Shown here: positions 1-8,611 of the stretch, one piece after another
Numbering within the stretch: position 1 is the first letter of the stretch
How the letters are laid out: each line of letters begins with the position of its first letter
Source of the DNA: Paenibacillus sp. An7
Lineage (GTDB): Bacteria > Bacillota > Bacilli > Paenibacillales > Paenibacillaceae
Direction: 5' to 3'
NCBI RefSeq assembly: GCF_009870785.1
Contig: NZ_WTWX01000020.1
Span: 1-64,000 of the forward strand
DNA: 64,000 bases
Program-made: the position numbers and the translations under genes
Notes under the pieces: generated by a model
What the model was told of the DNA's origin: nothing
Databases searched by the model: none
Seen by the model: only the letters and a program-made list of their open reading frames with translations

Positions 1-10
1 GCCATCTCAT

Positions 11-42
11 TGCCGCTTAAATAGCGGCACATCCTTTTTTTT
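11..42 (+). terminator. Rho-independent terminator of a gene left of the window
   Basis: A 7-bp stem TGCCGCT / AGCGGCA closes a 5-base loop and is followed by an eight-T run at 35-42. It points rightward, so it probably ends a plus-strand gene lying before base 1. It is 80 bases beyond the stop codon of the leftward ArsR gene and has no T-run on that strand. Confidence 0.7.
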
Positions 43-121
43 AAACTGTCTACTTGATAGGGTTCGGTTCAGTTAACTGCATGGATGCTTCTTTTTATTT
101 TCGAAGAAAGGTAAACCGATG

Positions 122-496
122 CTACTCGTGTTTAATATGCTGAAGAGTCTGAATGAAGATTTGTTCAATATGTCCATCGTCGAGCGAATAATATACGGTT
201 TTTCCTTCTTTACGCCGCTTCACGATACGCATGTTGCGCAGGGAACGAAGCTGATGAGAGATGGCGGATTGTCCCATATCCAAAAGTACTGTGAGATCAT
301 GAACGCATAATTCTCTCTGTAACAATGCATCAATAATACGAAGGCGGGTCGGATCACTAAATGCCTTAAACCAGTCTGCCATTTGTGCCGACGTTGTTTT
401 ATCAAGCAAGGAGTTTCTAAGGTTGTCTAGTGAAGTATCTGAACCAGAGCATGTTGCATCACAATCTTCGATCGGTATTATTTTTTGATTTTCCAT
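122..496 (-). CDS. ArsR/SmtB-family metal-sensing transcriptional repressor
   Basis: A winged-helix repressor of about 124 residues in the ArsR/SmtB (CadC/CzrA) family, which leaves DNA when it binds a metal ion. The helix-turn-helix core is visible (FSDPTRLRIIDALL, then ELCVHDL, then MGQSAISHQLRSLR), followed by the wing RRKEGKTVYYSLDD. ELCVHDL is the CadC/ArsR-type metal-binding motif. An extra CDATC near the N-terminus resembles the N-terminal cysteine site of CadC sensors of Cd/Pb. I chose the ATG at 496 because AGAGG lies about 11 bases upstream; the in-frame GTG at 505 sits almost on that site. It is divergent from the metal ATPase gene, and an operator-like palindrome lies between them, so autoregulation and control of the pump are likely. 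Which metal is sensed is inference. Confidence 0.92.
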   Translation of the reverse strand: MENQKIIPIEDCDATCSGSDTSLDNLRNSLLDKTTSAQMADWFKAFSDPTRLRIIDALLQRELCVHDLTVLLDMGQSAISHQLRSLRNMRIVKRRKEGKTVYYSLDDGHIEQIFIQTLQHIKHE

Positions 497-579
497 GTGT
501 ATCACCGCCTCTTATATTGTTTTATTATAGCCAAAATAAGGGGAAGTGTATAAATATATATTTATTGTTCCAAGTATCA

Positions 580-609
580 TTGACTTCATCTTCGACAGAT
601 GCATATAAT
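580..609 (+). promoter_or_regulatory. Sigma-A-type promoter of the metal ATPase gene
   Basis: TTGACT at 580-585 and TATAAT at 604-609 are separated by 18 bases, a near-consensus vegetative promoter reading toward the P-type ATPase gene. The expected transcription start near 616 lies just before the operator-like palindrome. Confidence 0.7.
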
Positions 610-621
610 AAATCCATAAAC

Positions 622-641
622 ATATGAACAGTTGCTCATAT
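622..641. promoter_or_regulatory. ArsR-family operator-like palindrome
   Basis: ATATGAACAGTTGCTCATAT is a 20-bp dyad, symmetric except at two base pairs, with TGAnC/GnTCA-type half sites like those bound by ArsR/SmtB repressors. It sits at about +6 to +25 of the predicted ATPase promoter, where a bound repressor would block RNA polymerase. Confidence 0.7.
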
Positions 642-687
642 ATTACTTTTAACGATTTCCATGGGAAGTCAGAGGAGATGACAGAGC

Positions 688-2940
688 GTGAGTAATGAAA
701 CCAAACAAGTAAAATATGAACTGCTTTTGGATGGTCTTGACTGTGCGAACTGTGCAATGAAGATTGAAAATGGAGTTAGTAAACTGCAAGGAGTCACGTC
801 TGCAACGGTTAACTTTGCAACATGTAAATTGATTCTTACTGCAGAAGATGAGACGAAAGAAGAAGTCATTACGGAAGCAAAACGTAAAATCAAACAGCTC
901 GATTCACATATTAAAGTTTCCGTCATAGGAGAGAGAACCCCTCAAAAAGAGGGCAGAAAAGATCAACATGACCATGATCACCACGGACATCATCACAGCC
1001 ACGGCGAAGCGGACGGGCATGAAGGACATCGTCATGATCATAGTTCAGCCCAGATGCGTAAAGTTGCTGTACGGCTTGGTGCAGGGACGATACTTGCTGT
1101 TCTCGCAGCAATGTTGCCGATCGGTGGCTGGGCTGAGGTCTCCTTGTTTGTGCTTGCTTATCTGCTGATTGGCGGTGATGTTTTATGGCAAGCCGTTCGC
1201 AACATTGCAAGAGGTCAGGTGTTTGATGAATTTTTCCTGATGTCCATTGCTACATTAGGCGCGTTTGCCATTCGGGAATACCCGGAAGCTGTTGCTGTCA
1301 TGTTGTTTTATCAGATTGGAGAGATGTTTCAGAGTCTTGCTGTGAACCGTTCACGTAGGTCCATTCAGTCATTAATGAACATACGGCCGGACTATGCAAA
1401 CGTGGAGACAGACCAAGGCACTCATAAAATCTCACCTGAACAAGTTGAAATAGGGAATACTATTGTTGTGAAGCCCGGAGAGCGGGTACCGCTTGATGGA
1501 GTCGTAATATCAGGCACCTCTATGCTTGATACCTCTGCACTGACAGGAGAGTCTCTTCCTAGAGAAGCAGAGCCGGGCAGTGAGATGCTGAGTGGATTTG
1601 TTAATCTAAATGGTGTCTTAAAAATAAGAGTAACCAAAACTTACGGTGAGTCAACGGTATCGAAAATTCTAGATCTTGTCCAAAATGCATCAAACAAAAA
1701 AGCACCAACGGAGACATTTATTAATAAATTTGCAAGGGTGTATACTCCGATTGTCGTCATTGTTGCCCTGCTGTTAGCTGTCATCCCGCCGCTAGTGATT
1801 AGTGGTGCTGAATTTTCAGATTGGCTCTATCGGGCGCTGATCTTTCTTGTTATCTCCTGTCCTTGTGCACTTGTTGTTTCCATCCCACTTGGATTTTTTG
1901 GAGGCATCGGAGCAGCATCCAAAGCAGGTGTACTTGTAAAAGGCGGAAATTATCTCGAAGCTTTGAGTCAAGTAAAGACAGTCGTGTTTGATAAAACGGG
2001 AACTCTTACGGAAGGCGTTTTTGAAGTAGCCGGAATTTATCCTTCTCGTCAGTTTCTTGCTTCTGCTGGTTCAGAAGAGGAAGCCAAACAACGGTTATTA
2101 GAATATACAGCTTATACAGAACTGCATTCCCATCATCCAATCGCGGCATCTATTCGAAAAGCATATCAAGAGGTGCTTCAAGAAGAGCGGGTTACAGATT
2201 ATGAGGAATTATCAGGTTATGGAATCAGGGCCAGGGTGGATGAACATATCATCTTTGCAGGGAATACGAAACTCATGAAACAGCAAGAAGTTGCTTACGA
2301 GGAGGCAGCAGCATACGGTACGGTTATTCATGTGGCAGTTGATGGTACGTATGCAGGACACCTTGTTATCTCGGACCGAATCAAAGCAGATGCTGCCCGT
2401 GCGCTGGATGATCTTCGATCCCTCTCGATTCATAAGACAGTGATGCTTACTGGGGACGTTCGATCTGTTGCCGAATCTGTTGCCAAGGAACTTGGAGTAG
2501 ATGAGGTGCATGCAGAACTGCTTCCACAGCATAAGGTGGAACAGATGGAACGGATTACTGCTTCAAAAGGTGCGAAAGATAAAGTGATGTTTGTTGGTGA
2601 TGGCATTAATGATACGCCTGTTCTTGCCCAAGCTGATGTAGGTGTTGCGATGGGAGGTCTCGGATCGGATGCGGCGATTGAAGCTGCTGATATTGTCATC
2701 ATGACGGATGAACCTTCTAAGATTGCAACGGCGATTCGTATTGCGAAACGGACGCGAACTATTGTGTGGCAAAATATTATCTTTGCACTGGGTGTTAAAG
2801 CGGTTTTCCTTATTCTCGGTGCATTCGGCATAGCAACCATGTGGGAAGCTGTCTTCTCTGATGTGGGTGTGACTGTTCTTGCTGTACTGAACGCTATGCG
2901 TATCTTGGGATACAAAGAACCTGCTTCAGCAGTTAAATAG
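688..2940 (+). CDS. cadA: P1B-type metal-transporting ATPase (Zn/Cd/Pb exporter, CadA/ZntA-like)
   Basis: A 750-residue membrane pump that uses ATP to export soft divalent metals. Order: an N-terminal heavy-metal-associated domain with GLDCANC (Cys19, Cys22); a His/Asp-rich stretch at residues 93-122, probably extra metal binding; membrane segments; the actuator TGES; the ion-path motif Cys391-Pro-Cys393; the phosphorylation site DKTGT (Asp435); the HP locus; and GDGINDTPVL. The CPC type with these features fits the Zn/Cd/Pb group rather than Cu. The start is GTG at 688 with AGAGGAG ten bases upstream. It is divergent from an ArsR repressor and has its own promoter and operator. The exact metal (Cd, Zn, Pb) cannot be told from sequence alone. 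Confidence 0.93.
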   Translation: MSNETKQVKYELLLDGLDCANCAMKIENGVSKLQGVTSATVNFATCKLILTAEDETKEEVITEAKRKIKQLDSHIKVSVIGERTPQKEGRKDQHDHDHHGHHHSHGEADGHEGHRHDHSSAQMRKVAVRLGAGTILAVLAAMLPIGGWAEVSLFVLAYLLIGGDVLWQAVRNIARGQVFDEFFLMSIATLGAFAIREYPEAVAVMLFYQIGEMFQSLAVNRSRRSIQSLMNIRPDYANVETDQGTHKISPEQVEIGNTIVVKPGERVPLDGVVISGTSMLDTSALTGESLPREAEPGSEMLSGFVNLNGVLKIRVTKTYGESTVSKILDLVQNASNKKAPTETFINKFARVYTPIVVIVALLLAVIPPLVISGAEFSDWLYRALIFLVISCPCALVVSIPLGFFGGIGAASKAGVLVKGGNYLEALSQVKTVVFDKTGTLTEGVFEVAGIYPSRQFLASAGSEEEAKQRLLEYTAYTELHSHHPIAASIRKAYQEVLQEERVTDYEELSGYGIRARVDEHIIFAGNTKLMKQQEVAYEEAAAYGTVIHVAVDGTYAGHLVISDRIKADAARALDDLRSLSIHKTVMLTGDVRSVAESVAKELGVDEVHAELLPQHKVEQMERITASKGAKDKVMFVGDGINDTPVLAQADVGVAMGGLGSDAAIEAADIVIMTDEPSKIATAIRIAKRTRTIVWQNIIFALGVKAVFLILGAFGIATMWEAVFSDVGVTVLAVLNAMRILGYKEPASAVK

Positions 2941-2964
2941 CAACCTATTAACACTATAAAACGA

Positions 2965-2997
2965 AGCCTCTTCCTTTTTACTGGAGGAGGCTTTTTT
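2965..2997 (+). terminator. Terminator of the metal ATPase gene
   Basis: A 10-bp stem AGCCTCTTCC / GGAGGAGGCT (one wobble) with an 8-base loop is followed by six Ts, 25 bases after the ATPase stop codon. Confidence 0.85.
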
Positions 2998-3214
2998 GCG
3001 GTTTGTTTTAAGTTTTTCCATTCACCAAAATCCAGTTGCTACTTAGATCTCCTGAGACAATTCTTCTTCTAAACCTATATACATAGGCGAAAAATGTTAG
3101 TAATTATTGTTTTAATTACTGTCAGCGGGATATTACTTTATAAGAGGATAACAATTAGATCAGTTCTTTTTTTCATAGATCATTTTAACTACTAATTTGA
3201 ATGGAGGTTCTAAG

Positions 3215-4642
3215 ATGTTACTACAGCATTTATATATTAACGGACAATGGAGAGAAGCAAAATCCTATACGACACTGCTTTCTCCTTACAGTGAAGAAAC
3301 CATCGCACAAGTTGCTATTGCATCAGAACAAGAGGTAGAAGATGCTGTTGAAGGTGCAGCGGAAGCCTTTAAAGTGATGCGCAAGATGCCTGCACACGAA
3401 CGTTCTTGCATCCTTGCAAAAGTTGCAGAGCTTTTAGAAGAGCGGAAAGAAGAAGCTGCTGAGCAGATCGCTAAAGAGGCTGCAAAACCTCTCAAGGCAG
3501 CAAAGGCTGAGGTGGATCGGACGATTGAAACGTATCGTTTTGCAGCAGAGGAAGCAAAACGAATTCAGAGCGAGACGATTCCTATGGATGCCGCAACTGG
3601 CGGAGAGGGAAGGATTGCGTACACGGTAAAAGAACCTGTCGGTGGGGTCGGAGCGATCACGCCATTTAATTTTCCGATGAATCTGGTTGCACATAAGCTT
3701 GGACCTGCCATCGCAGCTGGGAATACGATCGTGTTAAAACCTGCAGGACAGACGCCTTTATCTGCTTATCTCATCGCTGAGCTATTTGAAAAAGCAGGCT
3801 TGCCCAAAGGTGCACTTCAGGTGATTAGCGGGAATGGGAAAATGATCGGGGATAAGCTGGTTACTGACCCGCGTGTGAAGCATATCACATTCACAGGGAG
3901 TCCAAAAGTCGGAATGGGAATTCGAGAGAAAGCAGGCTTAAAAGGGATGACACTTGAACTTGGCTCGAATGCTGCGGTCATTATCGATAAAGAACCAGGA
4001 GATTTAGAAGCCATTGCAGAGCGGGTGACAGCCGGCGCTTATTCCTACCAAGGCCAGGTATGTATCTCCGTGCAGCGAGTTTATGTTCATGAAGAGATTG
4101 CCGAACCCTTCACCAAGCTTTTAGCTGAGAAAGTTTCTAAGCTGCGTACAGGCGATCCTTCCGACCCAAATACGGATGTATCAGCGCTCATTACAGAGGA
4201 GGATACACAGCGAGTAAGGGACTGGATTCAGGAAGCGAAGGCAGAGGGGGCGAAAGTAGTGATTGGCGGAGAGGTGGAAGGCCGAGTGCTTAAACCTACA
4301 ATCCTAACCCATGTTCCACTTTCTGCAAAAGTCTCCTGTCAGGAGGTATTTGGACCGGTCATGGTAGTTCATAGCGTGAACTCGGTCACAGAAGCAATCC
4401 AGCTGGTGAACGATTCCATGTATGGACTTCAAGCAGGTATCTTCACACAAAACATCAATGATGCGATGAAAGCAGCAGATACACTCGAAGTGGGCGGCGT
4501 GATGATTAATGATATTCCTACTTTTCGTGTAGACCATATGCCTTACGGGGGTGTGAAACAAAGTGGGTTTGGCAGAGAAGGTATCAAATATGCACTGGAT
4601 GCAATGACGGAACTTAAACTTGTTGTTATTAATCGAAATTAG
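3215..4642 (+). CDS. NAD(P)-dependent aldehyde dehydrogenase superfamily protein
   Basis: A 475-residue cytosolic aldehyde dehydrogenase that oxidises an aldehyde to an acid with NAD(P). The fold's landmarks are present: PFNFPMNLVAHKLGPAIAAG with the substrate/cofactor Asn, GNTIVLKP, FTGSPKVG, the general base Glu248 in LELGSN, and the nucleophile Cys283 in GQVCISVQRV. The protein resembles the GapN/lactaldehyde-type branch (the C-terminal pattern HMPYGGVKQSGFGREG), but the substrate is not readable. ATG at 3215 is preferred over the upstream in-frame start because GGAGG lies 8 bases before it. It stands alone, with no clear pathway neighbour. Confidence 0.88.
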   Translation: MLLQHLYINGQWREAKSYTTLLSPYSEETIAQVAIASEQEVEDAVEGAAEAFKVMRKMPAHERSCILAKVAELLEERKEEAAEQIAKEAAKPLKAAKAEVDRTIETYRFAAEEAKRIQSETIPMDAATGGEGRIAYTVKEPVGGVGAITPFNFPMNLVAHKLGPAIAAGNTIVLKPAGQTPLSAYLIAELFEKAGLPKGALQVISGNGKMIGDKLVTDPRVKHITFTGSPKVGMGIREKAGLKGMTLELGSNAAVIIDKEPGDLEAIAERVTAGAYSYQGQVCISVQRVYVHEEIAEPFTKLLAEKVSKLRTGDPSDPNTDVSALITEEDTQRVRDWIQEAKAEGAKVVIGGEVEGRVLKPTILTHVPLSAKVSCQEVFGPVMVVHSVNSVTEAIQLVNDSMYGLQAGIFTQNINDAMKAADTLEVGGVMINDIPTFRVDHMPYGGVKQSGFGREGIKYALDAMTELKLVVINRN

Positions 4643-4818
4643 AACGCTGTTTCATGTTCTTTTTTCTTATAACTAGGTTCATTCTGAAGAGAATGGGTAA
4701 CTAACCATATATAGTAAAATGAGAAGCTCAGACGTTCAAATGTCCTTAATCCTATAGAACATGACCGACAGTAAGCAATCATTACAAATTAAAAAACAAC
4801 AGGAAGGGGGTGTGAGCG

Positions 4819-5562
4819 TTGCAGTATACATTAGATGATCTTTCCTCTTTTACAGGAGTGGATCAAGAGACGTTAACTTCCTATGAGAAAGAAGGTTTGC
4901 TTGAATCCCACGGCGACGTAGATCATGCACCAAAGTATGGATATGATAGCTTGCTTGCACTTCAGCAGATTATGTTATACCGGGAACGGTCTTTATCAGT
5001 CAATCAAATTAAAGAACGAATGCAATCGGAACCGAAGGAACTGCTGGGCAGACTGCATGATCATCGGCTGCATTTACTCAGAGAATCTTCTCGAATTCAT
5101 ACGTTAATTCAGTCCGTAGATGAAACGATTGAGTCGCTAGAACTTCATAAAGAGATCGAACCAGATCATTTATTTAAAGGTTTCAGCGAGGAGGAACGAA
5201 GCGAAAAGAAGGGACCAAGCCTCTCCCCAAGCGAAATCGAAATGGAGTTAAGTAACTCTACTACTCGGGTGCAGGAGGAATATGTATCATCCCAAGAGAC
5301 ACTGGATATGATTAATGAACAGCTTCAACAAGCGATGGAGAGGGGACTCACTCCTGCAAGTGAGGAAGTACAAAGAACGGTACGAATTCACTTAGATTGG
5401 GTTAAGCAATTTTATACGCCGACAGCAACGATATATAAAGGCCTGGCAGATCTTTACGTGGACAAGATACAGTATAGGGAGATATATAATCGTTACCATC
5501 CGGGTATGGCAGAGTATATGCGTGACAGTATGCTCGTGCTGGCGGATCGGGAACTGAAGTGA
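4819..5562 (+). CDS. MerR-family regulator with TipAS-like effector domain
   Basis: A 247-residue activator of the TipAL/Mta type. The first 70 residues form a MerR winged helix (YTLDDLSSFTGV, then YGYDSLLALQQIMLYRERSLSVNQIKERM), followed by a coiled-coil dimerisation helix (about 75-120). The C-terminal half ends with DWVKQFYTP... and GMAEYMRDSMLVLA, the signature of the TipAS drug-binding domain. Such proteins sense hydrophobic drugs and switch on efflux or their own gene. The start is TTG at 4819 with AAGGGGGTG about 6 bases upstream. No efflux gene is directly adjacent, so the target is unknown. The first helix-turn-helix motif is less canonical than in typical MerR proteins. Confidence 0.85.
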   Translation: MQYTLDDLSSFTGVDQETLTSYEKEGLLESHGDVDHAPKYGYDSLLALQQIMLYRERSLSVNQIKERMQSEPKELLGRLHDHRLHLLRESSRIHTLIQSVDETIESLELHKEIEPDHLFKGFSEEERSEKKGPSLSPSEIEMELSNSTTRVQEEYVSSQETLDMINEQLQQAMERGLTPASEEVQRTVRIHLDWVKQFYTPTATIYKGLADLYVDKIQYREIYNRYHPGMAEYMRDSMLVLADRELK

Positions 5563-5580
5563 GTGTAATCCTATAAAAAA

Positions 5581-5619
5581 ACAGGCACTTTGAGAAAAGT
5601 CTCGGGGTGCCTGTTTTTT
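5581..5619. terminator. Bidirectional terminator between convergent genes
   Basis: ACAGGCAC and GTGCCTGT arms enclose a loop with further pairing, flanked by an A-run on the left and Ts on the right. It can end both the MerR gene (plus) and the fRMsr gene (minus). Confidence 0.85.
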
Positions 5620-5634
5620 AACGCTTTATTTATA

Positions 5635-6117
5635 TTATAGCTGTGCTGATAAAATTTCCACGAATTGCTCCAAAAATTCCTGATCCGCTTGGTCAAAACG
5701 GGATAAATGAGGGCTGTCTATATCCAGTACACCGAACAATTCTCCATTTTTCAAAATAGGAACGACAATTTCACTTTTGGTTGCTTCGTCACAAGCAATA
5801 TGTCCAGGGAATTCATTCACGTTCTCCACACGTATCGTGCGGCGCTGCTCAGCGGAAGTTCCGCATACGCCTCTTCCTATACCAATTCGAATACAAGCGG
5901 GAAGACCTTGGAAAGGTCCCAAGACGAGTTCCTTACCGTCATAAATATAAAATCCAACCCAGTTGATATCGGTTAAGAATACATTAAGCAAAGCAGAAGC
6001 GTTTGCCATATTGGCTATTGCATTTGGTTCATCATAGATTAGGCCTTTTAATTGACTGAGCACGGTATGGTATTGTTCCTCACGTGTTCCTTCGTAGGCA
6101 GTAGTTTGAAATGACAT
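5635..6117 (-). CDS. msrC: Free methionine-(R)-sulfoxide reductase (GAF domain)
   Basis: A 160-residue single GAF-domain enzyme that reduces free methionine-R-sulfoxide to methionine with thioredoxin. The three family cysteines are present: Cys75 (GLPAC), Cys85 (GRGVC) and Cys109 (HIACD), matching the Cys84/94/118 arrangement of the E. coli enzyme (YebR), of which B. subtilis YtsP is a homologue. INWVGFYIYD and GVLDIDSP are typical fRMsr sequence. ATG at 6117 has AAGGGG nine bases upstream. It acts in the cytosol in oxidative repair, in keeping with the bacilliredoxin, peroxiredoxin and SOD genes elsewhere in the window. Confidence 0.92.
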   Translation of the reverse strand: MSFQTTAYEGTREEQYHTVLSQLKGLIYDEPNAIANMANASALLNVFLTDINWVGFYIYDGKELVLGPFQGLPACIRIGIGRGVCGTSAEQRRTIRVENVNEFPGHIACDEATKSEIVVPILKNGELFGVLDIDSPHLSRFDQADQEFLEQFVEILSAQL

Positions 6118-6324
6118 GTGTAATCCCCTTCCAGATAGTCGCTAGTATTATGTTTCACATGTGGATATGAGCAAAAAATCATTAATATATCTAATTAATT
6201 GTATGTGATTGATCTCACGTAAGCAAGGGTAATGATGAAGTAAACGAAGGAAGTTTTCTAACGAGTACAATGGAATATCATTCTATGATGGCAAGCTATT
6301 TTAATCAGAGAGAGGAGTTATGAT

Positions 6325-6609
6325 ATGTTAGCAGATACACAAAATTTATTTATCCGAATTCACATGCTTCACATGGCTCAAAGTGAAGATTTAACGGTAA
6401 CTGGCGTACTCACCACACTTGAAACACAAGGTTACAGAGTAGGTGAGCGTGAAGTGAAACAAGAGCTGGAGAGACTTACCCAAGAAAATTTTCTGACTTC
6501 TCACGATGATAAATTTAGTATCACAGGAGCAGGAATTGCAGAATTTAAAGAAGTTCGTACCCTGCTTGGATCGGTCGCGGCAGAGGTTGTAGAAACAGAA
6601 ACTGTCTAA
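6325..6609 (+). CDS. Small conserved-type protein, possible winged helix
   Basis: A 94-residue acidic protein I do not recognise. Residues 25-70 have the rhythm of a winged helix: a helix (GVLTTLETQGYRVGEREVKQELERLTQENFL) followed by a hairpin (TSHDDKFSITGAGIAEF), like the DNA-binding part of PadR or similar regulators, but this is a guess. AGAGAGGAG lies 8 bases before the ATG, and a strong terminator follows, so it is probably a real, singly transcribed gene. No membrane segment or signal peptide is seen. Confidence 0.75.
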   Translation: MLADTQNLFIRIHMLHMAQSEDLTVTGVLTTLETQGYRVGEREVKQELERLTQENFLTSHDDKFSITGAGIAEFKEVRTLLGSVAAEVVETETV

Positions 6610-6640
6610 TTCGTTCCCATCCATCATATGATACGAAAAA

Positions 6641-6696
6641 GAAAAAGCACGTGCACCTCTATAGACAAAAGGGGCTCACGCGCTTTTTCTTTTTTC
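6641..6696. terminator. Bidirectional terminator
   Basis: AAAAAGC...CGTG pairs with CACG...GCTTTTT with one mismatch, and inner GTG/CAC pairing continues the stem. A-rich left and T-rich right flanks let it serve the small gene on the plus strand and the hydrolase gene on the minus strand. Confidence 0.75.
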
Positions 6697-6733
6697 TGAC
6701 ACATGAATTAAATAGGACGATACAAAGGACTTA

Positions 6734-7744
6734 CTAAGCTTCCAGTGGGGTAAGAGGATCTACTCCCTTGGCTGATTCGGAAGAAAAAGCGGGATGAATT
6801 TCATGGGTTGCTTCTTTACATACGAAATTTTCTTCTTTGTACAAAATCTCATTAACAAAATCCATAACTTCCATACGGTATAAGGACGGATTAGTCATAT
6901 AAGCATTCGCATGCTCTGCTTTTTCCACTAATAATAAACGTTTGAATCCAATTTTACGGGAGAATAAATCCTCGCTCATATAGGTAGGAACAAATCGATC
7001 CTCTATGCCGTGAACAAACATGACAGGGAGCTCGCTTTCTTCTACCGCGCGCAGCGGCGATACCTGTTCTATTCGAAATCCGGCTCTTTTTAGTACACGT
7101 CGATGCATGATCGTATAAAACCAGGGAAAAACTTGAAGTTTGACTCGTCTAATCTGGTATTTCATAAGTTCAGTCAAATCAGAGTAAGGACAATCGGCAA
7201 TTACAAATTTCACGCAAGGGTCTGCAATGGACAAATACTCGAGAACCGTGCCACCGCCTAAAGATTGCCCGTGCAGACCGATAAGGCAGTCTTGACCAAC
7301 GCGTTCGCGTAAAAGATCCACCCAAGCTGCTACATCATACTTCTCTTTGTATCCAAACGTTGTATAAATGCCTTCACTTTTTCCATGTCTCCGCTGATCA
7401 ACGAGCAGTAAATTAAACCCGAGCTCGGAAAACATCGTAATGTACTGCGTTGATATGGAGTGAGATGCGGTGTAACCGTGTACTATAATAATCCAGCGAT
7501 GGGAAGAAGGGTTGGGTTCGACGATGACGCCATGGAGCTTAAGACCATCTTGGCTTTTAATCCATACATCTTCTTTAGCCAGTTCATTATAGGCTGATCG
7601 GTGATAGACACCTGCCTTTTCAAGCATGGAGAACAAATAATCTTCACTCCGTACCTTCATACGCATCATTTTTCTAAAAGTATACGTAAGAAGTCCTTCC
7701 ACTAAGAGTAAGAAGGAAAGCAAAATGAAAGCAATTTGATACAT
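6734..7744 (-). CDS. Membrane-anchored alpha/beta hydrolase
   Basis: A 336-residue alpha/beta-hydrolase of the YqkD-like serine aminopeptidase/BAAT type. It begins with one hydrophobic helix (residues 3-22), probably a membrane anchor. Visible elements are HGYTAS (oxyanion loop), the nucleophile elbow GQSLGG, an acidic residue in VHGIEDRFVP and a final His in EKAEHANAY, so the Ser-Asp-His triad looks complete. The substrate is unknown; esterase or peptidase activity is possible. The AAGGAGG site lies 11 bases before ATG 7744. A second, related hydrolase is encoded at 27764-28771. Confidence 0.85.
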   Translation of the reverse strand: MYQIAFILLSFLLLVEGLLTYTFRKMMRMKVRSEDYLFSMLEKAGVYHRSAYNELAKEDVWIKSQDGLKLHGVIVEPNPSSHRWIIIVHGYTASHSISTQYITMFSELGFNLLLVDQRRHGKSEGIYTTFGYKEKYDVAAWVDLLRERVGQDCLIGLHGQSLGGGTVLEYLSIADPCVKFVIADCPYSDLTELMKYQIRRVKLQVFPWFYTIMHRRVLKRAGFRIEQVSPLRAVEESELPVMFVHGIEDRFVPTYMSEDLFSRKIGFKRLLLVEKAEHANAYMTNPSLYRMEVMDFVNEILYKEENFVCKEATHEIHPAFSSESAKGVDPLTPLEA

Positions 7745-7911
7745 CGTGGGTCGTTCCTCCTTCCATGGATACTGACCGTAGTATACCCCTTGATTTATGT
7801 CTGATATCCCCGTACCTATGATTATCCACTTGTCTTCTTTTTCTTCCTGTGATTAGATGACTAGAGCAAGAAGCTGTTTTACTGCAGAAAGGATAAATAG
7901 GAGGAATTAAC

Positions 7912-8481
7912 ATGTATAGATGCTCAGGTCACCTCCCTGAATTACATACAGAACGATTGTGGCTGCGAAAGCTGCGGAAGCAGGATAGCGCAGCGATTTT
8001 CCAGGTATGGTCTGATCCAGCCGTCACAAAATATATGAATATTGAGTCCATGCACAGCAAAGAGGATGCAGAGGAAATGATTGAACTCCTCGAAGAGTGC
8101 TCACAGAATGAAGAGGGTTTCCGTTTCGCAATTATAGAAAAAAGCAGTGGTAAGATTATTGGCAGCTGCGGATTTAACAATTGGCAGCTTGAAGGTGCTT
8201 TTCGCGGTGAGATTGGATATGAACTGGCTTCTTCGCACTGGCGGCAAGGACTCATGACAGAAGCGGTAAGCGCATTGCTGGATCTCGGTTTTACTACCAT
8301 GGAGTTAAACCGCATAGAAGCTTTAGTTGATCCTCGAAATGATGCTTCTGCCAAGCTGCTCTCATCCCTGTCATTTACCTGTGAAGGGATTCTTCGGCAG
8401 CTGCAATATACATCTACAGGTTATAAGGATATGCAGATGCACTCCCTTTTGTTTGAAGAATGGAAGTACTTGAAAAAATAA
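7912..8481 (+). CDS. GNAT N-acetyltransferase, RimJ/RimL type
   Basis: A 189-residue acetyl-CoA-dependent acetyltransferase. It opens with LHTERLWLRKLRKQDS, typical of the RimJ/RimL (Acetyltransf_3) group, and has IGSCGFNNW, GEIGYEL..HWRQGLMTEA (the acetyl-CoA loop) and RIEALVDPRNDASAKLLSSLSF, the usual C-terminal pattern. The target could be a ribosomal protein N-terminus or a small molecule; sequence does not decide. AGGAGG precedes ATG 7912 by 7 bases. It is divergent from the hydrolase gene to its left. Confidence 0.88.
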   Translation: MYRCSGHLPELHTERLWLRKLRKQDSAAIFQVWSDPAVTKYMNIESMHSKEDAEEMIELLEECSQNEEGFRFAIIEKSSGKIIGSCGFNNWQLEGAFRGEIGYELASSHWRQGLMTEAVSALLDLGFTTMELNRIEALVDPRNDASAKLLSSLSFTCEGILRQLQYTSTGYKDMQMHSLLFEEWKYLKK

Positions 8482-8611
8482 AACTTAAAAAAACACTTCA
8501 AATCATTTCCTGTGAATAAAATTAGATGCTTTCTTCCATGGGGAGTAAGGGAATGGTAATATGAAGTAGGTTTGCGTGAAAGCAAACAAAGGAAAGAAGG
8601 TATTAATTTTC

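Noticed and set aside
2430..2954. A 174-codon ORF antisense to the metal ATPase
   Set aside because: A long Ser/Ala-rich shadow with no start signal.
3000..3196. General-stress (sigma-B) promoter before the aldehyde dehydrogenase
   Set aside because: GTTTTA and GGGATA are present near 3109-3132, but the match is too weak to call.
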